Part shown: in pieces, positions 1-11,100 of the stretch
Numbering within the stretch: position 1 is the first letter of the stretch
How the letters are laid out: the number at the start of each line of letters is the position of its first letter
Source of the DNA: Nautilus pompilius
Taxonomy: Eukaryota > Mollusca > Cephalopoda > Nautilida > Nautilidae
Reading direction: 5' to 3'
Assembly: GCA_018389105.1 (NCBI GenBank)
Contig: JACATO010001550.1
Span: forward strand, 123,501 to 187,500
Length of the DNA: 64,000 nt
Notes under the pieces: model-generated
Seen by the model: only the letters and a program-made list of their open reading frames with translations
What the model was told of the DNA's origin: nothing
Databases searched by the model: none
Program-made: the position numbers and the translations under genes

Positions 1-189
1 TATTTCACAAAATTTACATAATTTCAAAATTGTGACTAATGTGAACAAAGTTTACAAATTCTGTTAATAATAGTTCTTAGATGATTTCTTATAAAATAAA
101 CTCAGCCCACAATTCTCCACAAACTCTTCCACTACAATGATATTGTCTGTATTCCCCAGACTGACTCTGCTGTTCATATGCTGTCATTG

Positions 190-650
190 ATATGTAGGTA
201 AGAAGACTATTGTCCATTTTCTTGACTTCTAGCAACCTTTGGAAACACTGATGCAACTTCTTCATTTGCCTCACCATCTGCAGCATGATGGAAACAGTTG
301 GCAATGGTCTCTATGGCACTGCATTCCATGCTGTGCTCATGTACAATGCATCTAACATCTGAAAACTTATCGTGGCTCTGATCAGTACCAGCTCTTGAAA
401 ATCTGAATTATTTCCCGATCACATGGTTTTAGGATACTGGAGGTCTTTGAAAACTCTGGTAGACTCAGCATTGTGGCTTGCCAAACTTGTAAAACAACCA
501 CTGATTTTTTTAACAGCAATTTATAAGTGATCCCTTTTTCCATTTTTTTGAAATGATCCAGCCATGCAGAACTCACTATAAAATCTGTGACTACTAGTTC
601 TTTTGCTGGTTTGCTGGCTTTTGTGAGCAAACATTGGGCCAGATGTAGGT
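190..650 (-). pseudogene. pogo/Tigger-type transposase fragment, broken
   Basis: Reading leftwards from about 650, the minus strand encodes a piece resembling the CENP-B/HTH region of pogo-superfamily transposases (motif SSAWLDHFKKMEKGITYKLL). It then jumps to the late DDE region (LKPCDREIIQIFKSWY, then MLDA...STAWNAV and, after a frameshift near 310, IETIANCFHHA). These match the Tigger pattern 'LDRGIIQAFK ... AW..V...TI.NCF'. The central DDE core that should lie between the two pieces is missing, so the copy is internally deleted and has stops and frameshifts. No terminal inverted repeats were found. It cannot encode an active enzyme. The family call rests on remembered motif patterns, not on an alignment. 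Confidence 0.7.
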
Positions 651-659
651 ATGCCCTAG

Positions 660-3503
660 GCTTGTGCCTGACGAAACTAAGAAAATACTGCTTTGTAAAG
701 TTGCTTGGTTATATTTCATGTTGTCTGAAGTAATGTTAACTAGCAACAGGCAGGGAGGGAATGCCCACAACAATTTATTTTAACAAAATTTTGCATTAGC
801 CCAAAGTTTCAGATATTAATATAGGATTTATTCCACAATTTTGATCAGATTTTCCATAGTGTTTTCATGTTAAATGGATTTCCTCTTTACTTTGAAACTT
901 TATTCAAACTTTAGACTTTACTGCGGACAATATGATTGATAGGTTAGTGATAGTGCTCTAGTAGTGCCACTTCATAGCAGTTAATGGGCAGTAAAGAGCA
1001 GTTTTAAAAAAAGGCAAATAAAAAATTTGACAGTTAATATAAGAAGAAACTGAGCACCTCTAATGTGGCTAACAATGCAGTATTGAATGTGAGGTCAGCT
1101 TATCATAAGGATATGGTGTTGAAAGCTTGTCAGGCATGTTCAGTTTTCAACCTCTTGGTTACTGAGAGAAAATGCAGCTTAGTTGAAATATTGGCATCTG
1201 TGAATAAAGCATTCTTCCACCGCTTTCTATTTCAGTGCCAATCATCATCCAGGAACAGAAGTGATGTCACTTGCAAACTTTTCCTAAAGCCATTCAGTTA
1301 TTTTTGGACTGGCCACTTTGTTGATTTTTGAGATTCTGGCTGTGAAAAGTGGTTGGTTTAATATTTAATTCTATATATATATAGATTTTTTTTTGTTGTT
1401 ATTTTATAAAAAAAAGTTTCATGATTATTTTATTTAAGATCATTTTATTATTTATATGGTCCCTGGTTAGAACTACATTGGAAGACTTTCTTTGTAAATA
1501 AAAAGCTTTATCAAACAACAGAATCATGTTTATGGAACTTTATAGTAGTTGGAAAACATTTAAGAATTCCTAATGTTTGTTTGTATTGTTATCATGAACT
1601 TTTATGGCAAATAACTATTATTTCTTGGTAATATATACATATTAATTGCAGATTGGCATATATGAATGACAGCAACATTTTAAACATTTAAAATGTATGG
1701 TGTTAACTATTCATACTGGACTTGAGTTTGAATCTTGGTAGTAACTGCCTTGGTTTGGCAAGGTGCTTCACCATCTTCCAGAAGATGGTCAAATCTTTTT
1801 AGCCTTGTTTTTCTGGCTCTAATTAATTTTGCTCTATTCAAGCAGAACAAGTTTGCACCATTGGAGGAATTTGTATGTAAATTCATTATATATGCCCTTC
1901 TGGGCTAAAGTGTTTTTCTGTTTAATTTGGTAATTTCATCTTTAGATGTAGTAGTAGATGTTGGCCTATCCTAGACTAGAAATGGAAAATAACTTCATTG
2001 GATGCCTGTCCATCCCGTTGCTAGATCATATAATTTAGCAGTTGACGAGATGGTCAACAGCACATGGTACCCTTGTGAAATGAAGTCATCTCTGTGCAGA
2101 AAGTGATTGATTGATTTAGATGTAAACAACCATGCTATTTAACTCTTGTGGGTGTGTTAAATACTGGCTTAATATAGTGAATATTAATTAGTCTCAAACT
2201 ATGACTATACATTTAATGATAAATACATGTAAAATTCATATTTGTTTGTTTAATATTCTCATCCACCCTATTTCTTTATTTATTCATCCTTATTTTGCTA
2301 TTTTTCATTTGTTTTTTTTTTTTTAATTTTTGGAGACTGAAGGGTTCCTCTGATTTCTTCTCAATCTTCTTCACCAGCCAGCTGCATAGATTCCTCTAGG
2401 CATCCCTGTTTTCTTTCTCATCTGAAAGTGAAAAGCTCTAGTAAGGCTTTTCCTGCCGAAATTGAAAGTGGCTAAGCGGACAATCAGCACTATGCTCCAG
2501 CACTAGGGTTGTCTCCCTTGTAGAACGACTGCCTGCTTATATAAAATGGGGCTTAGTAACATCTTGTTGGTTTTCATCCCGATGTTCTCTTTACTGCCCC
2601 CAGTAAGCGGTTTTAAAAAGAAAATATTGAATTTAAAAAAGTGACATGACAATAAGGGAATAATTTGTAAAAAAAAAAAATCTGTTCCATTATTTTTGTT
2701 GTTTGATATTTTATAAAATTATAGATGAAGATATCTGATTTTTTTTTTTTTTTTTGCAGTCATTATCAACTAAGAATGTCTTTAACAGCTTGTTATTCCA
2801 GAATTTTAACTTGTACAATAAATAAAGCAAAGCAGATAAAATGTAAGTGCTGATATTTCAGGAAGAAACCCCACCCCAAAATTAAAATGGAGTGATATTT
2901 ATAAACAAACAGGAATGTATACATTGAAACTCCTGCTACCTATAAACATCTGTGTTTTTATCGTACAACCATGAGAAACTGCATAATTTCAAAAGGAAAA
3001 ACATATGAAAATATTAAAATTTAATTTTTCTCACTCTCTCTCTCTCTTTGAAAATAAATGTTTCTTCTGAAATTTTCTATTAATTTGCTCAAAGAAGCCC
3101 ACTCCACCATGCACAAAACAGTGTATATAGATATTTGTTTGTGTTGTGTGGCTAATACAAAGAGGTAGAGAAAGTCTTGGTTTTTTTAGGTGGAAAAAAA
3201 AAAAATGTTTGATGTGTAATTAATTTCACTAAACTACATTTTTGTAACTATAACAAATATTTTTAATAAACTCTTGTATACAATGAACTAATTTATAATT
3301 ATGGTTTGCAATGACTTGACTTTAACAATTACTGAAGTAGTCAACCCTGTTTCCTTTATTCAAAATGAATGAACTAAGCTCTTATACTGTAATATATACA
3401 TTTTTGGATTTGCTTTATAGTCTGGCCAGTCATTCCTATTGTCCTGATAATTTATTTAATTCACTGGTTTTTGGTGATGTTTTGCAATGAGCATTATTTT
3501 ATG
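660..3503. other. AT-rich non-coding DNA, no gene recognised
   Basis: This stretch is AT-rich and CpG-poor, with short poly-T and poly-A runs (near 1387, 2315, 2670, 2738 and 3190) and a short CT run at 3033-3048. An 88-codon open frame at 1065-1331 on the plus strand resembles nothing I know and is probably chance. The block at 2395-2600 has higher G+C and looks like an old repeat fragment that I cannot classify. Confidence 0.5.
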
Positions 3504-3779
3504 TACAGTGGTGACAAAAATTATAAGTGGATTTGGAAAAAAGTTCCAGATGGCCATAACTTTTGCTAATATGTCCAATAACAGTTTTATTTACATATCA
3601 GACAAAAGGTCGGAAAAATTTTGATTCTCAAATAATTTTATCAGTGGCAAAATTTATGCATGGGTTTTGTGATTTGATCTAGACAATGTATATTTGCAAA
3701 ATAAGGCACTTTCTTGAAAACCAAATCATTAAATACATTATAGTATTTGGTAGGATACCTGAAATTACTGATCACAACA

Positions 3780-4683
3780 CAAAAGCAAGAGGGCATCAAA
3801 CAACTCACTCAAGTTTGCCAGCTTTAAAGCTCTAATCCCTCTCTCTACCTGCTGTATTCTATATGTTCTATGAGGAGGCCATTTGAGAAGAGGGATTTTT
3901 GTGGTTTGGAACTAATGCTTAACAATATTCAGTTTAAATAGGTGCATGGTCCTGCTGGAAGATCCAAGTCAAGGGCAAATTCTCATCAGCATATGGTTCG
4001 AGGACATTTCTCAAGATGTGCAAATATCCATTGCTGTTCAAAGTTCCTTAGATTTTGCAAACTGGACCAATCCCATGTTTGGAGAAGCAGCCCCAAATCA
4101 TAATGCTCCCACCCTTGAACAGTTGGAAAAATACATTTCTGATTGAACTCTCTGTCGATTCTGCATCAGAAATATTGCACACTGTATGAACCAAACAAAC
4201 TGAACTTGGATTCATCTGACCAGATGACTGGAAAACATTTCTTGGGTCTGGTCGATGTGTTCCATGTGAACTTAAGATGTTGCAAGCGGTTCTTTCGGGA
4301 AACAAATGGCTTCTTCCTGGTGACCTTCCAATTCAGTCCAAACTCATGCACTAGGTTCCTGACAGTCCATACACTGATCCCCTCATGTTTCCACTGCTGA
4401 ATTTCTCTATGGATGTCCACAGCCGTGGTCATACGATCGGCTTCAGGTAGCCTATGGATGCACTGGTCCAATCTTTGGGTAGTTTTTTTTTAGGCCAGCT
4501 GGAATGCGGACGATCGCTATACTGTCCAGTGGACCGGTACAGATTCCAGTTGTGTCTGCTAGCTGTTTAGTTGTTTCTGATTTCCTTGGAGATTCAGGAA
4601 TAAGGAAATTTCAGCTTTCGAAGCTCAACAATTCTTGAACTAGTTGAAAAAAGACTAGACTTCCTACCCATTCTAAGAAAATA

Positions 4684-4690
<7 letters not shown>
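3780..4690 (-). pseudogene. Tc1-like transposase remnant inside the 3506-6040 element
   Basis: The longest readable piece (4166-4471) carries the typical Tc1 order. A linker region (VRNLVHEFGLNWKVTRKKP) is followed by the first catalytic aspartate in VIWSDESKFSLFGS. A frameshift leads to GGSIMIWGCFSKHGIGP (4048-4305). Farther left are degraded traces of the 'WFQTTKIPLL.WP' block that precedes the last DDE residue. Traces of the N-terminal paired-like domain reach about 4690, just where the insert begins. Many stops and frameshifts show it is long dead. Confidence 0.8.
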
Positions 4691-4714
<24 letters not shown>

Positions 4715-5800
4715 TATTTTTTATTTTTTTGGTGTCGTGCAAAGTGTTGGGGTATGTGTGTGAAGTTGCATATGTTAGATTGCGAGCTGGGTCAGTTCAA
4801 CCGGCCGCCACAGCTGTTTGCAAGCGAGGCCTTATTTCGACCTGTGTATTGTGTGAATGTTCCTCAACCTAGCGAGAGCAGCGGGCTACCCAACTTCTTC
4901 GTATTGCACACAGGAGGGGTAGGTTTCTCCAGGCTGAACTCTCTAGAACAGAGTTTTCTCTCTATGTCCTTGAACTGAGAGGAAAAGTTTGGGCCACTGT
5001 TTATTTTTCAAATTTCCAAATGGAAGTATGATGGGAAGAGTTCTATTTTTATTTTTGCGGGATGATGGATGGAGACATGTTCTCCCTCCGTTTTTGGTTT
5101 TTATTTTAGTTCTCCCTCGTAGGGGAATCAGAGATTCCCGTGATGTTGTTGGTAAAACAGGTCTTTATGACCCCTGTTTTACTCCCATGTAGGAGGACCA
5201 AAGGTTCCCTAGCTGATGGTGAAGCCAGGAAGTAGCTTGTCCGCTGTGGTGATTGTCATCACAGCAGCCGATGCCCCATTCCACACCACTTTTAGTATTC
5301 TTTAGTCGTCTTCTGTTAGCTGTTATATGGACTATTGTGTGGAGTTAAACGAAGAAAGAATCATGGTTAGTCCATGGGAAATTATTTGGGGTGGAGTACT
5401 TTATAAATAAATAGAGGCTTACACTGAAGAAAGGGGAGGGGGGGGATGTTTAATGAGTATTGATTGAAAATTAATGTTATAAAAAGGGTTATATTGATAT
5501 GAAATCACTTATGAAGTTTATTATATTATTTGATAAAATATAATGACTCTACCGAGAGTTCTTATCTAATTAGAATCCTAGAAGGATTTATTAGATAAAA
5601 GTGGCTACTAATTAAAAGTTAAAGTACAAATTAAGTATGCAAATAAAGGATGAAGAAGAAAGAGAATAGAAGAAGAAGAGAGTAAGGAAGGATGAAATGA
5701 GAGAGAAGAACTTCTGTTTCAGGAAGCTAGATTGACTTCATCTGAAAGAAAAAGGTTAAATTAGACAGTGGAGAGGGGAAGGGTTGTGATAAATACCACC
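4690..5800. mobile_element. About 1.1 kb insert of unknown type within the Tc1-like element
   Basis: The insert starts with a (TA)n/poly-T tract (4690-4733) and continues with a G+C-richer segment unlike its surroundings (4740-5340). It ends in a purine-rich part (5640-5780) before Tc1-type end sequence resumes near 5810. Several short open frames (4754-4978, 4989-5192) match nothing I recognise. A poly-T start would fit a reversed retroposon tail, but no target duplication was identified and both boundaries are approximate. Confidence 0.4.
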
Positions 5801-6129
5801 TATTCACAATCCGCTTGTAATTTTTGCAGTAATAAAAAATATTTCTTTGTTATTTTGTAAGTAAAATCTTTTTCTTTTTCATGTAAATTCATGATATAAC
5901 TTGAAAAACTCCTGAAACGCTTATAAATTAATTACCCTTCGTCTGATATATATAAATGCTCTGTTATTGGTCATTTTAGCAAAAGTTATGAACATCTGAA
6001 AATTTTTCTCCAAATCTGCTTATAATTTTTGCTGTCACTGTAGATGAAGTTTTTTAAATGTGGGGAAGGGTTGCAATGATGTTATCAGGGATGTTGGTTT
6101 TGATGTTTGCTAATTGTGATTGAATGGAA

Positions 6130-7740
6130 TTTTTTTTAAAGGATTTTGAAGGAACAACAAGCCAAATAAAAGAAAAAAATAGGAAATATGATGCTTCACT
6201 CTTTGACATGGGATTCATGTTTACTGGTTCTGGTAAAAAAATTCCTAACTTAAATGTGCTGCTTGTGTTGAAGTTCTTGCTCAGATTAGCATGAAACCCA
6301 AGCTAACCAATGTGCCATCTAGAGACCAAAAGCTCTTTCAACTGAAAGGACAAGAAGGTAATCAGAAAAATGCAATATTTCCTCTGCCAAAACACGAAGC
6401 ATCCTTCATACCCAATAGCAAGAAGTGGAAAATTTCATACAATTAGTGGATGTTGTTTGCTGCCAGCAGCAATTACAATGGCGTTGATAGTAGGTTGAAG
6501 AAAAAGTTTGAGTGACTATGTCTCACCAAACAATTTGACAACATGGTTAGCTGTAGACTTTCTGATGTTGACAAAGACATCAGGGATCATTGAGTTAATA
6601 TGCCTTCTTTTTTAACATTACAAACTATTGGGAGTGCTGAATATTGTGTCAGTGAAGGACAAACGATGGTTTGATACATCAACTTATCTGAAATCAAACA
6701 AGAATTAATTTGCCAAAGTATCCCACTGAGACCCCCTGTATTTTTTTATTTTCACGTGATACATTAAAACGTCAGGTGGAATTATATGCCAAGATTTATA
6801 CAAACGGGGCAAGAGCTATTCTTAGATTCAATAGTGGACTTACTGCTAAGGTGAAAGCTGCTGTACCACATTGCATGACAACACTGACTTACAACTCAGG
6901 CTCCAGCTGCAAAAGAGCTATCAAATGTACTGACTGTCAGGGTTGCAAATTTCATAAAACAGCCACTGAACTGATTTGTCAGTGCTACATGAAGACTAGA
7001 TTGCTGCACGACCAACTTCTACTTTATCTGGCAAGAATTCATTGGCTCTGGAGGAGCACCGTGTTTTTGATTATCTCTGAATCACCACTTCCAGGTTTTA
7101 CTGGGTATTTTGGCCAACATGTTTGAAGAGATCAATAGACTTGTTAACCTTTCCTTACATAGTAGGAACTGTAATACTATGCATGAAAAAATTCAGCTTT
7201 ACAAAACATCTTTTGCTAAGGAGTAGCTCCTTGCTGCATGACAATGTTTCTAAATTGTCTTTGTCGTTATGGAAAATCAGTCATAGAAGTTAACTATCTA
7301 ATTCTGGAGCATTTTTCTCAGCTTTGCATGCATTTCAAGTAAATATTTTCTGCAGGAGAAACAGCAAATGGATTACAAAAGTTTACCTTAGTTAAAAATC
7401 TGTTTTCAGAGGGCTTCATAGTGAAGGCTGAGAGCACCATGAGTCTAATAGAGAATTTGATCAACATTGCTGGTAGCTTTATTGAGAGAGATTTTTAAAG
7501 TCACACATTTCATCAGTTCTGGTTCTTAATTCAAAGAGAGAATTTCCCCAAATTGTTCTGTGCAGTTGTCAAAATATTTTTAAACTTTTCCTAAACGTGT
7601 CTGTGTGAAGTGTGTCTTTCTTTGATTGCTTACACCAAAAACGAGTATGGACGCCATTCAAATGGAGAGAGCAGTTTTCAGTTGAAAGTCAAACTGAGAT
7701 TCCACAAATTGTGTGATATTAAGCGGGCTTGTCCTACCTA
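6130..7740 (+). pseudogene. hAT transposase remnant, ZBED/SCAND3-like
   Basis: In changing frames the plus strand shows the hAT domains in order. The BED-finger start is RKYDASLFDMGFMFTGSG followed by AACVEVLAQISMKP (about 6175-6300). A VSCRLSDVDKDIRDH block follows near 6550. The RNase H-like core is seen as TNGARAILRFNSGLTAKVKA (about 6810) and LLHDQLLLYL near 7005. A MFEEINRLVNLSLHSRNC block lies near 7120. The C-terminal dimerisation domain (FPKLFCAVVKIFLNFS, then CEVCLSLIAYTKNEYG) spans about 7545-7650. This is the architecture of domesticated vertebrate ZBED/SCAND3 proteins and their parent transposons. Numerous stops and frameshifts make it a fossil. No terminal repeats or target duplication were located. 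Confidence 0.8.
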
Positions 7741-10379
7741 CTCCCCGACACAAGGACGGGTCCCCAACTGCTCTCTTGTGTCTGAGTTTATTCATTAGTA
7801 GAGCAGTGGTGTCGCACTCTTTACCTGGCTTTCTGCCTTGTAACAGAGGAAATAAAAACCCTGTTTTTTAGAAAGAGGGGAGGACTTGAATCTTCAAAGA
7901 GGGCACAGCATGCACTATTTTGAGAACCTCACTTAGATGCTTAAAACGGGCTGCTTTACAATTTTTCTGTTTCGTTTTACATGTATTATAATCACTCAGA
8001 ATTATGTGATCATGGGACCTGCAGACTTTGATGAAATAGAGTTCATTTACAGCTGAAAAATAATTGTCAGAAAAATTGTTTCAAACTAATGTCCTGAAGA
8101 CTAAATTCAAAATGTTTTGTTAAAATATCCAGAATGTATTTTACTCAGTTTTAGTCATGTGATTTTCTTTAATATCATGCGACTGGGTTGTGTGATTTTG
8201 GCCTTCGGATCCAGACCTCCAGAAACAAGAGTGTGCTACCTTGTCCTTCGGTTGATGTTGGCCATGTTTACTCTGCTGGCAGCAGTAAACACTGTTTTCT
8301 TCCATACCAACTTTGAAGTTGATCAGAAAATAAGTTGATTTTATTTTATTATTTCCTCTTTTAAAAGAAGCTAGTAAACAGAAAGCAGACACTTTAATTT
8401 CCATTCTTATCTTCAATGAACTATCACAAAATCCTTTAAGCAAGTCAGCCAAGAAAATGGTCTGTATGAAGGAATAGTGTTCTTCCAAATGAATGAGTTA
8501 TACGAAGATTTTATTATTAGTGGTACATATTAAACAAAACTACAATTCTTTTATGTTGCCAGTGAGGCAATTGTTGTGCTTCTGCATAAATTGCCACATT
8601 ACAGTAACATTTGATATTTTGCTTTGTTCACCTGAATTTTAATAAGATTAACAATACTCTTATTCAATTTGAAAAGTAAGTCTAGGGATGGTTGCTGCCA
8701 TGTGGCTTACTTTCCTCCAGGTTTGTGTCTTTTGTATACCTTGACACCATAGCAGGAGGAAAGCATAGCCACTCCTAGATATGCAGAAGTTCATTACCAG
8801 TCCTTTATCTACAAGAGTGGTGTACTCGATGGCAGGCATGAGAAAAGGTTAGGTGGGGAGTTAGTTCAGACTCATGGTCAGTGGTATAACACTAGATATG
8901 ATAAATTCTTTGCTTAGCAGTACCCCACTCTGACATTTTAGAATATTACTCAAGAGGCCATGATCAAGCCTTAGCAGCTGTTTGGTTTGATGTTTCTGAA
9001 ATGCATCTTGGCAATTTGTAGAATAGTGGAGCCCCATAGCACAGTATTCTGGTGTTTCAGAGTATTACTCATGGTTTCAAGAGGTGGTGATTTAACCCTA
9101 GAAAATTGTTTTTGGTTTAGTAATATTGAAAATGCATTTTAGCAGAGCTAGGAATGGATTTGTCTGCTGTATTTTCGACATTTTCTGAGATAGCATTCAA
9201 TAGTTTCAGCCATGTTGCTTTTTTGGTTGTGTATGAAAATATCAGTGTTCAGTAAATGGAAAAGGTGAAAATATTAGGATCATAATTTGGAGAAAACTAT
9301 CTTTTAATGGGGGGTCTGGTGTTAACTTTTGTTGTTGGTTTAGATGAATTAATCAGTCGTCTCGTGATGTTGATTATTGTTAATACATCAATTAATGAAG
9401 GCTAGATTTAATGTATTTGAAAAAAGTGATGAAAACTACCCTTTGACTTCAATTACTGAAATTAATTGGTTTTAAAGAATTTTGGCATGGGTGCTGACTG
9501 ACGAATAAAATATGCGTTGGTGGGTGATTAGCGATTTTTCTAGTCATTCAGTATTGGAATTCCTGAAATGTCTGATTTGTGGGTAGCTAATGAGAATAAG
9601 CACTCTTGTTCCGCTATGAATTCTTGCCCAATTACACCACTGCCAGGATTGTTCTCATAATGTAACATTTTTGGTGGAAATAATAGTTGTTTCCTGTCAG
9701 AGACCAGCTTCTTTCAATAAAAATTTGGTATGAATTATTTTCTACTCTGAAGTTGATTGCTTTGATAGGTGAGGAATTCTGAAAGCTCTTATGTTAATCT
9801 TTTCCTTTGAATAGATGCTTAGTGCTCAACTCAAAAATTAAATCTTTATGTTTATCTAAAAATTATCTTTGTTATCTCCCTTACTAGATTACCTATGAAA
9901 ATCAAGAAGAGAATGGGATCCCGCTGCTTGTTGGTGACATTTCGATATCTCAAGTATGCACCAGCTGACACAAAGAACTTGTTTTATTTTGTTTTTGTTT
10001 CCTAATCCATTTTCTGTAGTACCTCTTACACCTGCCCATTTTTATTTTTTTTTAAATTTTGAGAGTTATTGTAGGTTTTTCTTCTATAACTTGATAATGG
10101 CATCAGTTCTAGGATCATGATTTGCTAATTATCTAAGATTATCTGGAATTTCTGTTGAAACCCAGCTGAACTTATAACGTTCAGGTTTTCACTTTCACTT
10201 CACATTATTTTCACATTCACTAAGTCCGTGCAGGAATATCTACCTGATTCAGATTTCTTAATTTGCCTCTGTTCATTTTAATTACTTTTAAATATTTTTA
10301 TGCCTTTTGTTTTTACATAATTTAAATGGTCAGTTTGTAATTTCTAAAAAAAAATTATTAATATTTTAGTGCTACTTGC
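7741..10379. other. AT-rich non-coding DNA, no gene recognised
   Basis: No coding region can be supported. The opposed short open frames at 8117-8338 (plus) and 8141-8488 (minus) overlap each other and look like chance. The part at 8690-9070 has a more even composition and may be an old interspersed repeat of unknown family. Confidence 0.5.
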
Positions 10380-11100
10380 TTTCAATAACAGTAAAGCGCT
10401 CTCACCTGAGTAACTGCATTGTAGTGTTGCTAATCTTTCAAAAAAACATTAGCTCTGAAAAGACTGTTAGGGCTACGATCTAGCTTAGCTCTTAATGGAG
10501 CTTGGCTCCTATCAAAGACCAGCTAACTCAAAAAAAAGTACTAGAGACTCAGCATTGCTTAGCTTTTCATAAAATACCAACTCTCTTTAACGACTATTAG
10601 GAATGTTGTATTATTAACCTTTCATAAAAGACTCGTTCTCTCAAAAGAGCTTTAAGGATCTAGTGTTAATTTGGTGTCATAAATAAAGCTCTTTCAAAAG
10701 TATGAGGGCTGCGGCATTTCTTAGCTTTTGTACAAGACCTTGCAAAAATACTTGGTCTGCTGTGTTGCTTTCATGAGAGAGTATTCATAGAAAAATCTAT
10801 CAGGTTTGCAGTGTTAAGTCTTTCATGAGTGATTTTCTCTTTCACTAGAGTATTCAGTCTGCTTTCATTACCAAACTCTGCCACAAAATTATGAAGTTTG
10901 CGATGTTGTTCATTAAAGATTTGCCATCTCACAAAAATACTAGATTTCCCTTGTTGTTCATCTTTCATAAAAGACCGGCTGTATCTCAAAGTCTGGTGCT
11001 TATTACCTTTCACTTATGACCAGTTTTCTGGCTAAAGTATTGTGTTTATGATATTAGCTTCCTTGAAAGCCTATCTTTCATCAAAATCTCAGAAATAAAC
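10380..11100. repeat. Degenerate tandem repeat, unit about 50 bp
   Basis: A loosely conserved unit recurs about thirteen times. It begins 'CTTTCATAAAAGAC', runs through a 'CTCTCAAAAGA' segment and ends in a 'GTGTTGCTTAGC'-like segment. Clear starts are near 10435, 10618, 10769, 10819, 10969 and 11009. Spacing varies from roughly 40 to 70 bp and copies differ by many substitutions and indels, so this is an old, diverged satellite rather than a recent expansion. The 80-codon minus-strand open frame across it (10771-11013) is a by-product. Confidence 0.6.

Larger units (their letters stand above)
3506..6040 (-). mobile_element. Old Tc1/mariner-superfamily element with a foreign insert
   Basis: The ends form an inverted repeat of roughly 65 bp. 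The left end begins CAGTGGTGACAAAAATTATA at 3506, and the reverse complement of the right end begins CAGTGACAGCAAAAATTATA at 6040. Similarity continues, with mismatches, to a shared 'CATAACTTTTGCTAA' block. Both ends are flanked by TA (3504-3505 and 6041-6042), the target duplication expected for Tc1 elements. At about 2.5 kb it is much longer than the usual 1.3-1.7 kb. The excess lies between the transposase remnant and the right end (about 4690-5800) and looks like a later insertion. A second copy of part of the inverted repeat near 5812-5832 suggests an IR/DR-type end. Confidence 0.85.
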
